Shown here piece after piece: positions 1 to 11,323 of a stretch of 60,000 nt of DNA. Positions within the stretch are counted from its first letter, which is position 1; every line of letters begins with the position of its first letter. Source of the DNA: Anaeromyces robustus (lineage: Eukaryota > Neocallimastigomycota > Neocallimastigomycetes > Neocallimastigales > Neocallimastigaceae). Both the position numbers and the translations under genes were made by a program. The notes under the pieces are model-generated. The model saw nothing but the letters and a program-made list of their open reading frames with translations, searched no databases and was not told the origin of the DNA. The stretch spans positions 1 to 60,000 of the forward strand of contig MCFG01000181.1 in NCBI GenBank assembly GCA_002104895.1, in the 5' to 3' direction.

Positions 1-81
1 GAAAGTGATTTAAATTAATAAATTAAAACAAAACAAAACAATTAAGAAATTATAAATTAATATAAAAATATAGTAATAATC

Positions 82-126
<45 letters not shown>

Positions 127-138
127 AATATTAAAAAA
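1..138. other. 5' flank of the first receptor gene
   Basis: A/T-only sequence with an A-run of about 30 bases (85-114) just before the first exon. No gene is visible. It is probably 5' UTR or promoter of the receptor that starts at 139. Confidence 0.4.
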
Positions 139-1612
139 ATGAACATTAAATATGTATTTTTATCAGTGGTGTTTCTGCTTATAAGAATAAGTAATATTAT
201 ATATCTATATATTTTATTTTATACCTATAATAAAAAAAAGCAACCATAATATTTATTGTCCTTATATATTTATATTTATATTTATATTTATATTTAAATA
301 TATATTTTATATTTTATATTTATGAAAAAAAAAAAAAAAATAGAAATAATAAAAGCAATAACGATTAATGCATTAGCATTTACGTATACTCAAAAAATAA
401 CTTTATATAACGCTTTAACGGAAGCATTCAATCAATATTCTCAAAAAAATAATTTAGATATTTATTTAAACTTAATAATATTATCACCAGATAATTCAAC
501 ATCATACATAAATAATTATGGATCAACAATTGATTCACTTCTTAGTAAGCAATCAAATAAATATGATGTATATTTTTATTATGACGCCTATACAAAAAAT
601 TATGGTCCACATTTTTTAAACTTGGAAGAACATTTTCCAAAAGAACATTTTGATATGTTTGATCCTGGATTTATAAGAAGTTCTTGTTCTTATAATAATA
701 AAATAGTTGGACTTGTAATTATTATTTTCATTTGTTTATTATTATTATTATTATTATTATTATAATTAATATTATTAAATAAAAACATTATTAAATAATA
801 TATATATATATTTTAATATATCATATATATAATATTTAATTTAAATAATTTATAACTATTTTTTTTTTAAAAATAATATTTATATAGCCTGTAACTGTAG
901 ATGTTGATGTTTTATATTCAAATAAAAAACTATTATCAAAATATAATAAAGAAGTACCAAAAACATGGGAAGACTTATTAGAAACAGCTAAATATATTTT
1001 AAATGAAGAAAGAAAATTAAATAATACAGATTTAATTGGTTATAACGGTTTATTTAATGGTAAATATACTTTATAAAAAATAATTTTGAAAAAAAAAAAA
1101 AAAAAGAAAAATATATATATATTATATATTATATATTAATTTAATTTCCTTTTTTATTATTAATATATATATTTAAATAAATTCTATTGTATATTTTATA
1201 TTTTAAATAATTAAATTAAAATTTCAATTTCAATTTTATAAATGTATAATTAATGATAATATAGATAGTGATGAAGGTGTTGTATCATTATACGAATTAA
1301 TTCATTCATATAGAGATTCAGTATCTTCACCGCATCCACCAATAAGAAGTCAAAATACTGTTGACGCCTTAATAATGACGAAAAAACTTAAAAATGAAAT
1401 AGCTTCAGGTATTATAAATAAATTATGTTTATATTATTTTTATAATATTTTTATTTATTTATTTATTTGTTTGTTTGTTTATTTACATATAAATATATAT
1501 ATATTTATTTATTTATATATTTTTTTCTAAAATATAATTTCTTTTATTATTATTTTTTTTTACTATTATATATATATTTCTTTTTATCATTTATATTTAT
1601 TTATAATATATA

Positions 1613-1644
<32 letters not shown>

Positions 1645-3227
1645 CATTTTATATATAATTATATTTCTTTTTTTATATTATTTTTTTACAATAAAATAAA
1701 ATAATAATAATAATAATAAAAAAAAAAAAAGATTCAATATTTATGTCTGGTGACCAATATACAATTGAAAAATTATTAACGGGTAATGCTATATTTCTTA
1801 AATTTTGGTATTTACAACATGATGAAAGTATGTATACAACAACACCTTTACCAGGTAAAAAAGAAGGTGTTAGTGGTTCCTTAGTAGGTGGTTATAATAT
1901 TGGTATAAGTAAATATTTAAATGATGAAAAAAAATCAGCTGCATTTGAAGTATTAAAATTTATAACTTCAAAAGAAACTCAAAGAGATTGTATATTAAAA
2001 TTCCATGTATTTTCAGGAATTAAAAGTTTATATGAAGAAGAAGAAGTATGTAAAGTTGTTAGTTGTCCAGCAATAAAAGATGCAGAACCATTTACATTTA
2101 TGGGTATAGATACAAATGAATATAATATTGATAATGTTTTTGAAAAATATAGAAAATTTCTTTATGAATATCTTTATGAAAATAAATCAATCAATGAAGT
2201 TTTAAAAAAAGTAGATGATATCACAAAATATTATTATCTAACAGTAAAAACGGATGATTCTTATGTAGGATTAATTATCTTAATTACTTTTTTCGTTATT
2301 TCCTTCATTATGGGATTATCATTAATATTTCTTTTTATTAAAAGAATAAAACGTCATTTCCAATTTTTACCTAATGATTTTTGGATTTTATCAATATCAG
2401 GTTCATTTATTTATATGTGTACCATTTTTACATTATATGGTGATACAACCAATCTAAAATGTCAATTAAAAATGGTATTATTATCTTTTGGATTTATTCT
2501 CAGTTTAATTCCAATTTTATATATTTTAATTATTCATTTCCCTGAGGATAATGAAATTTTAGGATGGATAAAAGAACATAGACATCATTTTTTAGTTACC
2601 ATTATTGTCATTGAGATTTTATTAAATTCATTACTTTTTATATCACCATATAATATTGTCAATGTAATTATATCTAATGGTCAAAATTTCCATAAATGTT
2701 TAATGCAAGATACCATGGGAATAAATATATTTTATTTAATTATTACTCTAGATTTTATTATATTATTAAGTATTTTACTTTTAATTTTTATAGAATGGAA
2801 TTTAGTAGAAACCTATTATTATACAAGGTTTTTAATTACTATTATTGCCATGGATATTGTTTCATTAATTATATTTACATTTATAAGTTATATTGATATC
2901 AATAATTATATCGCCTATAATTTAATATTGGCATGTAATATATTTGCATTTTCAATATCCAATTATATTTTCATTTATGGAGTAAGATTAATTTCTCCAT
3001 CGGAAGAAGGTAGTGAAATAGATATGAATGAACAATTTATAAAAAAATATAAACAAGATCAAAATAATTATGTTTATTCTATTTCAAGTGAAGGAGGAGG
3101 AGGAGGAGAATATTCTTATAATTCTAAATCTGATTATTCAAGTGAACTATCAAGTTTTCATTATAGAACTTCCAATAGTATTACTAATCCTAATTCAAGA
3201 GAAATTAATATTTCTTTAAATAATTGA
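139..3227 (+). CDS. Class C-type GPCR with bacterial-like solute-binding ectodomain (copy 1)
   Basis: Five exons, 139-190, 344-714, 888-1059, 1265-1408 and 1732-3227, join in frame into 744 residues. Exon 1 encodes a short hydrophobic signal peptide (MNIKYVFLSVVFLL). Residues about 20-420 resemble an extracellular solute-binding protein: a P-x-TW-E-x-L segment follows a TVDVDVLYSN strand, and later comes a helix with FITSKETQ. From about residue 425, seven hydrophobic segments alternate with polar loops (the first starts VGLIILITFF, the fifth ends LIFIEWN), as in the 7tm_3/GABA-B-like family. The C-terminal tail is cytosolic, rich in Gly, Ser and Asn, and carries a GGGGG tract. Receptors of this architecture are known from anaerobic fungi, where carbohydrate ligands have been proposed. 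The ligand here is unknown. A paralogue with the same exon layout lies 2.6 kb downstream. Confidence 0.85.
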
Positions 3228-3615
3228 AATTAAAATTAAAATTAAAATTAAAATTTTAATATAATATCATATCATATTATATCATAATCATATCATATAA
3301 TATCATATCATATCATCTATATCATATCATATTATATCATATAATAAAAAAACATAAAAAAAAGAAATCTAATATAAAAAAAAAGAATAAAATAAAATAA
3401 AATAAGAAATAAAAAATAGAAAGAAAATTTATTAATTCAAATAAAATTATAATTGAAAATGAAAAAGAAAAAAGAAAAAAAAAAAAAAAAAGAAATCAAA
3501 ATCAAAAAGACAAATTAAAACAAAAAAAAATCTATTATAAAAAAAAATTGAAATTAGATTATAATACTTAACAAGTATTATTTTATTTATTTAATTAATA
3601 ATTCTTTTTTTTTTT

Positions 3616-3648
<33 letters not shown>

Positions 3649-4409
3649 GAAAAAATATCATGTAAATAATTATTTAATAATGTCTTAAATGTTTAAATAA
3701 GATGTTATATAAATAATATTATAAAATATAATATTGAAATAAATAATTTAATTTATTAATTAATATAATAATAATAAATAATAAATAATAAATAATAAAA
3801 ATAATATAATTATTAATATTTAATATTTAATATATATATATAAACCTAATAATAGAAAAGTATATATATATATATATATATAAAGGAATAAAGATAAAAA
3901 ATAATTAAATAAATATCTTTATTTATATATATATAAATAAATGTTCAAAAATAATAATATTTTTTATTAAATCAAAAAAAGTAAAAAAAAGAATCAATAT
4001 ATAAAGCGTTTTCTTTAATTTTTATTACGTATTATTATTATTATTTTTTTTTTTAACTTACTATAATATATATATACATACATTATTTTAAGAAATTATA
4101 TAATTTTTCTTTTTTTTTTTTTTTTTTTATAACATAATTATTATATTTATTTTATATCAATTTTTTTTTTTTTTTTACTTTTATATATTGTTAATAAAAA
4201 AAAGAAAAAGAAAAAAAAAGAAAAAAGAAAAAAGAAAAAAGAAAAAATTAAAAAATTAAAAAATATTAAAAATTATAATTATAATGTGGTGGCTAAGTAA
4301 CTATTCTATTTATATATTTAAATTTAATTTTCTAATTTTTTATTATAACATAAAGATATAAAATAATAATAGTAAATAATAATAGTAAATAATAATAATA
4401 AATAATATA

Positions 4410-4446
<37 letters not shown>

Positions 4447-5869
4447 TAAATAATAATTGTTAATAATATTTGTTAATAATAATAATAATAATTTTTATTA
4501 TATGTTGATTCATAAAGTATTTAAAACCAATAATAATATAATAATAATTTTATCTCTATCTCTAAATATATCATATTTAATATTTATATAATAATAATAT
4601 TTATTAATATTCTAAATATATAATTCATCTTATTAATATTAATTAATTATAATTATTATTGGTAATATTTAATTATTTTCTTTTTTTTTCTTCTTCTTCT
4701 TCTTCTTCTTCTTCTTCTTGCCTGTTGAATGTTTTTTATTGTTTTATACATATATAAATATAAATATATACCTGAAAATTTTTTATACAATATATTTAAC
4801 TTAAATCAATAACTAAAGAAAGGAAACAAATTGGATTTATATAAATAAAATAATATAAATAAAATATATAAATAAATATCAAACAACAAATAAATAAGAG
4901 GTATAATGTAATTTAAATCCAATAATATCAAAAAAAAAAGTTAGATACTTTTTATATTTATTTATAAAATATTAGAATATTATTATATTTGATGTGTATT
5001 TTTAATATTATATTTATAAATAACATTTCATAATAGTATATATATATAAAACTATTCTATATTCATTTATTTTTTGTTAGTAATATTAGAAAGGAATATA
5101 TTTTAAATAATAATTTTAAAAATATATATTCTATTTTTATATATATATTATTATTTTTATTATTTCATTTTATAATTTAATTTTTATTCTAATATATATT
5201 TATACACTTTTTAGTTTTAATTGGATTATATTTTTTTTTTTTATCTTATAGTTTAAATATATATATATATATAAATTTTTAACCTTTTTATATATGGTAA
5301 AAAAAGAAAAAAGAAAAAAGAAAATATTGTAAATGTTTTATAAAATATTATAGTGAAATCTATAATTTTATTTTATTTTATTTTATTTTATTTTATTTCA
5401 TTTTTTTATTTTATTTTATAATCTTAATATTTATAAAAAAAAATTTTTTTTTTTTTTTTCAATTTTCTTTATCTCCCTTTTTTCATTTACCGTTAAAAAA
5501 AAAGGTTAATTTTTTTTTTAAAGATAAAATAAAAAAAAGTTACTTTTTTTTTTAAAGATAATAAAAAAAAAAAAAAAAAAAAAGAATATTATTATGGATA
5601 TTTAAGGAAATCTAATAATCTAATAATAAAAATTTTTCCAACCATGTTATTTTAATTTTTTTTTTTTTTTATAATTTTTCTTTTCAATATTATCAATTCA
5701 CAATTCACTTTTAAAAATACAATAATACATTTTATTTTTTTTATAATAAAAAAAAAAAAAAAAGAAAAAACCCCATCATATATATTGAAGAAGAAAAAAG
5801 AACATATATAGAAAATAAAATAATAATAATAATAATATTAATAATAAAAATAAAAATAAGAAGATAAAA
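3228..5869. other. Intergenic region between the two receptor genes
   Basis: About 2.6 kb, almost entirely A/T. It holds an ATATC/ATCAT-type simple repeat at about 3250-3345, several A- and T-runs over 15 bases, a (CTT)n tract at about 4690-4718 and (TTTTA)n at about 5370-5400. I see no coding-like stretch. The last part should contain the promoter of the second receptor. Confidence 0.6.
3250..3345. repeat. ATATC/ATCAT-type simple repeat
   Basis: Irregular copies of ATATC and ATCAT directly after the stop codon of receptor copy 1, so probably in its 3' UTR. The tract is rich in short palindromes. Confidence 0.6.
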
Positions 5870-6109
5870 ATGAACTACATATTGCTACTTTTTTTAATAT
5901 TATCTATTATTAATCTAAGTAATTATAATTCTATATCGATATATATATAGAATATATTTACATATATTTTATAAATATTCCTTATTTTTAATAATATAAT
6001 ATAATTTCTATAAAATCTGTTTTATTTTTCTTATTTTATTTATTTCTTTGACACTTAATATTAATTTATTAATGTTTTTTTTTTTTTTTTTTTTTAATAT
6101 ATTATATTA

Positions 6110-6152
<43 letters not shown>

Positions 6153-7417
6153 TAAATAAATAAATAAAAAGATGGAGTTAAAGCAGTTACTGTAAATGCA
6201 ATAACCTTTTCATTTGCAGAAAAGGCTTATATATATCCTATTTTAATGAATGCCTTTAATGATTATTCAAAAAAGGAAGAATTAGGTATAGATTTAAAAA
6301 TTACTGTATTTACTCCAGAAAATTCAACTTCTTTATATAATGAATATGGTGCTACAGTTGGTACACTTTTATCAAAAAAATCAACAAAATATGATATGTA
6401 TTTTTATTATAGTGCCTATGTTAGTGATTATGGACCACATTTATTAAATTTAGATGAATGGTTACCAAAAGAACATATAGAAAATCATGATTCAGGAATT
6501 CTTTCAAGTTCATGTACTTATAATGGTCATACTGTTGGACTTGTAAGTAAATTTTAAATTTTATATATATATATATATATTTTTTTTAATTTTATTTTAT
6601 CTTATTTTATTTTATTTTATTTTATTATTTTTTTAATTTATGAATATATTTTTTATTATTTTTTTTTCTTTTATCATTATCACTATTACTTTTATTATTT
6701 ATTTATTCATTTTGTTATATATGATTTGATATATAACTTATTAAAAGATTGATTATATAGAAAAAAAAAAAAAAAAATAAAAACATTACGTTTAGTGTTT
6801 ATAATTCATCAAATAAATTGATTTTATAGAAAAATAAAAAAAAAAAATATGTTTAGTGTTAAATATTGACTTTTTAATTTTTTTTTTTTTGTTTAGCCTA
6901 TTTCTTTAGATGTTGATGCATTTTATTCTAATATAGCACTATTAACTAGTTATAATAAAACAGTACCAGAAACATGGGATGAATTAATTGAAACAAGTAA
7001 ATATATATTGGAGAAAGAAAGGGAAAAAAATAATACTAGTTTAATTGGATATAATGGCCTTATGAATGGTAAAATAAAATAAAAAATAAAAACCAAAAAA
7101 TATATAATATTTATATATATTATATATATATTATATATATTATCATATTATTATTATTTTTTAAATCATTGTTATATATTATATATCAATATTAATATAT
7201 CTTTAAAAAAAAAAAATTCATATTTTTTATATATATATAATATCTATTCTTATACTTTTTTTTTTCTATAAATATAGTAAGTCATGGATCTTTATCTATT
7301 TACGAATATATTAATACGTTTAGAAAAACACCAGAATCACCACATCCTTCATTAAAGAGTCAAGAAACAACAGATGCCTTAAAAAAATTAAAAGAAATTA
7401 TGAATGAAGTATCATCA

Positions 7418-7455
<38 letters not shown>

Positions 7456-9494
7456 AAAAATAATAATTAAAAATGAAAAAAAATTTACAATTTTTTATTT
7501 ATTTAAATTGTAATATTTTTTATCGTTTATCAATATTAAAATTAAAAATATAAATAATAATAATAATTAACTTATATAAAATATTTATATATATATTTAA
7601 TATTAAATTTATTTATTAATATTATTATGATTAATTATTATTAATTATAATTGATTATTATTACTTATTATTAATTATTATTAATTATAATTGATTATTA
7701 TTACTTATTATTAATTATTATTAATGATAATTGATTATTATTACTTATTATTAATTATTATTAATTATTATTAATTATTATTAATTATTATTTATTATTA
7801 TTATTATTATTATTATTTACATTTTACATATAAAAGCATCAATTTTTGATTCTCCAGATGAATATACTGTTGGTAATTTATACAGTAATAATGCAATATT
7901 TTTAAAATTTTGGTATATACCAACTCCTTTTTTTAAAGTATCTTCTTTTCCTGGTTGGAAAAAAGGTATTTTGGGTTCTTTTTCTATACCATATAATTTT
8001 GCTATAAGTCGTTATATTGATGATAATCAAAAAAAGGCAGCAGTAAAAGTATTAGAATTTATGACATCAGAATCTACTCAAAAAAATGTTATCATAAAAA
8101 ATTCTTTATTTTCTGCTATTGATAAATTATATGATGATCCTGAAGTTTGTCAATTAACTAATTGTGAATTTGTTAAAAGTGTACAACCTTTTACAGCTAT
8201 AGATTATACTAGTCCTGAATTTAATGAACGTTACCTTGAAAGATATCAACATTATGTCTTCGAATATTTATATGATAATAAACCTTTATCAGAAGCAATA
8301 AAATTAATTGAAGATATGACAAAAGAATATTATTTATCTATAATACCTGATGATTCAAGTATTGGGTTAATCATTTTCATAATAGTTATAATAATATCTT
8401 TAATAATGACATCTTCATTATCATTACTTGATATGAAAAAATTTAAATCAAGATATGAATATTTATCTAAATCTGAATGGATGGTTACGATACTTGGATG
8501 TCTTATTTTAATAGGTTCAGTATTTACACTCTATGGAATACCAAATAATGTATTATGTCATTTTAGAATTATATTAAATTCATTAGGTTTTATTGTTAGT
8601 TTGATCCCTACTTTGTATAAATTAATAATTAAAATTCCAGAAAATAATGGTCTTACTAAATGGGCAGTAATTCATCGTTGGGAGTTTTATTTCATTACTT
8701 TTATAATTCCTGTAGTATTATACGGACTAAAATTTATTGTACCTTATACTACTGACGATATAACCATTAAAGAAGGTGAAAACTTTAAAATATGTTCTAT
8801 GGATAGTACCTTGGGAAATTTATTCACTTATTTTATAATCTTTTATGATGTACTAATAATATTAATGATGTTACTTTTAATTTTTATAGAATGGAGTTTA
8901 GAAGAGAGTTATATTACTATACGTTTATTACTTTCAGCAATGTTGATAAATACTATGTTTTTAATTATTTATAGTATTTTATTAAAAATTAAAATTAGAA
9001 ATTATTATACTTATCATATTATTCATATTGGTATCATTATCGGATTTGCTGTTTCTAATTATTTATTAATTTATCTTATTAATGGATTTTTCGCATTTGT
9101 GAAACCTAAAGAAGAAGATATTTTAAATACTAGTTTTAATAAAAGAGCACAAATGAATACTACAAAAGTTTCCGTTTTAAGTACAGCTACAGCTAATAGT
9201 AGATTTAGTAGAACAAGTAAAAATAGTAAAATGAGTCAATTATCTTCTATATCAGAAAAAATATTATATTGTCATTATAAAAAAACAAATAATATGGATA
9301 CAAGTCAAGCACATATTGAAATTATTCATAGTTCAAATCATACTTATTCAAATCAACCTAATATAATGAAAGAATCAGGTAATAATATTATAGGATTATT
9401 TCAACGAGAATTCTCAGAGGAATCACATAATTTAAATGAATTGGCAAAAGAATCATATGCTGTACATTCCCCAATACCAGAAGAACCAAAATGA
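5870..9494 (+). CDS. Class C-type GPCR with bacterial-like solute-binding ectodomain (copy 2)
   Basis: Five exons, 5870-5918, 6172-6542, 6897-7068, 7278-7418 and 7837-9494, give 796 residues. Exons 2 and 3 have exactly the same lengths as in copy 1 (371 and 172 bases), exons 1 and 4 are each 3 bases shorter, and all splice phases match. It starts with a signal peptide (MNYILLLFLILSIINL). The ectodomain has the same solute-binding landmarks (NSTSLYNEYGATVGTLL; P-E-TW-DEL), then seven membrane segments from about residue 420. The tail of roughly 100 residues is Ser/Thr/Asn-rich and differs from copy 1 (SRFSRTSKNSKMSQL), so signalling or trafficking may differ. The two genes are clearly a tandem duplication, old enough for the introns to have diverged completely. 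Confidence 0.85.
7641..7760. repeat. 40-bp x 3 tandem repeat in intron 4 of receptor copy 2
   Basis: Three successive 40-bp units (7641, 7681, 7721), each containing TTGATTATTATTACTTATTA; the third has a base change. It lies wholly inside the intron and is absent from the equivalent intron of copy 1. Confidence 0.8.
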
Positions 9495-9693
9495 TTTAAA
9501 ATTTGAAAAAAAAATATATATATATATATTTATATAATAATAATTAAAAAAAAAAAAAAAGGAAAGAGAAAATATTTAAATAATAATATTATAAAAAAAA
9601 AAAAAAAGAAAGGCAAGAACAATATACAATATATTTATGTATATATATGTATATATATTTATTATTCATTAAACTTATGTATATTATTATCTT

Positions 9694-10057
9694 ATATAAT
9701 ACAAATAGTTATAATTATTACAAATGAATTATTGTTTATAATATAGTTGCATTTATATGTATATAATATAATATTGATTATCTTTTCATCTCTCTAATTA
9801 GATAATACTATAATCAATCTTTTATTATATTATTATTGTTATTCAAAAACCTTCAAGATTATGTTTATTATATTAAATTAAATAATACAAATAATTATAA
9901 TTATTACAAATGTATTTTTGTTTATAATATAGTTGTATTTATATGTAAATAAATAAATAAATAAATAAATAAATATAATATAATATAATATAATATAATA
10001 ATCAATCTTTTATTTATTATTATTATTGTTGTTATTATTCAAAAACCTTCAAGATTA
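9694..10057. repeat. Imperfect tandem duplication, unit about 170-180 bp
   Basis: Two copies (about 9694-9861 and 9880-10057) share in order ACAAATA-TTATAATTATTACAAATG, a TTTATAATATAGTTG segment, TAATCAATCTTTTATT and AAAAACCTTCAAGATTA. Simple-repeat expansion (TAAA, TATAA) has made the second copy longer. Confidence 0.75.
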
Positions 10058-10120
10058 AATTTTTTTTTTTTAATGGCACACAATTCTTTTTTTTTTTTTT
10101 TTTTTTTTTTTTTTGGCACA

Positions 10121-10275
10121 CAATTCGTACGTCACTTTTATTGAATTTAATTATTAAAATACATGAATCATAAAAAAACACATGAAAAAAAAAATGCTAC
10201 TAAAAAATAAAAAAACCAGTAAAATATTATAGATAATACTAAATAATACAAGATTAAAGTATTTTAAAAATTATA
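10121..10275. repeat. Dispersed repeat, copy A
   Basis: Degenerate match to 35456-35650. Shared in order: a T-run, an ACA-AATT-GTAC core, CTTTATT, ATACATGAATC, an A-rich part with ATG-TACTAA, then TTATAGATAATA and AATAATAC. The copies differ at many bases and indels, so the family is old. Here only the terminal part remains. Confidence 0.6.
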
Positions 10276-11323
10276 TATTAAAAAAGATTTGTATAAATAA
10301 TGATATATAATATATAAAATTTATACCAAAAAAAAAAAAAAAAAAAAAAAAATGAAATCAAAACTTTTTTTATTAAACTTTATAGATAATTCAATTTTTT
10401 TTATTTATAGACTTTTTTAATTATTTATTTAATTTTAATTTTATTCTTTATTTTTTTTTTTTTTTTATTATTTATTTTTAATTTTTTATTTTTATTTTTA
10501 TATTTTATATTTTATATTTTTTATATTTTTTATATTTTTTATTTCAATTTATTAATAATTTATAACATATAATTTACAAAGAAAAAAAAAATAATGAAAA
10601 AATATATTGTACATGATAATTAGATAGATAATTTTTTTTTTTTTTTTTTAATTTTTAAAACAAGTTATTTTATATTAGAAAAAAAAATTATATATAAAAA
10701 TAAAAAATGATATTTTTATATTTATATATCTTTTTTTTTTAATAATCTTATATTTTAAAAATTAAAAAAGAATTATAATTATAATTAAATATATAATAGA
10801 TATTAAATAAAAAGAAATAAAATAATACAATTATAAAATAATAATTGAGATATATATAATTTATATAATTGTATATTTTATAGCGTTGAATGATGTATGA
10901 ATATTAAATGAAAATAAAAAAAGCTATCATATAATAGATAATAATATAAATTATTTGGTTTTTTTTTTTTTTTTGTATTTCTATTTTTCGGTTATTTTTG
11001 TTTGGCTTTATTTAGCTTTTTTGTTTTGTTTTTGTTTTTCATTTCATTTCTTTTTTTTTTTTTTGTTTTTTTTTTTTGTTTTTTTTTTTTTGTTTTTTTG
11101 GTTGATTTTTTAATCATTTTAATTTAATTTAACAAATTTGTAAATATATTATTATTTTTTTTTTTTTTAATTTTATTTTATTATTTTAATTTATTATTTT
11201 AATTTTTATTTTAATTTTTTTCTATTTATTGTGTTTATTTGAATGAAAGAAAATGAAAAAAATAAAAAAGAAAAAGAAAAAAAAAAATAACAAAAAGAAT
11301 TAATTATTCAATTTTTATTTGAT

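Larger units (their letters stand above)
9495..11323. other. Convergent intergenic region with duplicated and dispersed repeats
   Basis: Lies between the 3' ends of receptor copy 2 and Hsp78. It contains an imperfect duplication (about 9694-10057), a copy of a dispersed repeat (about 10121-10275), many homopolymer runs and a G/T-rich stretch at about 10960-11105. No coding-like frame is visible. Confidence 0.6.
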
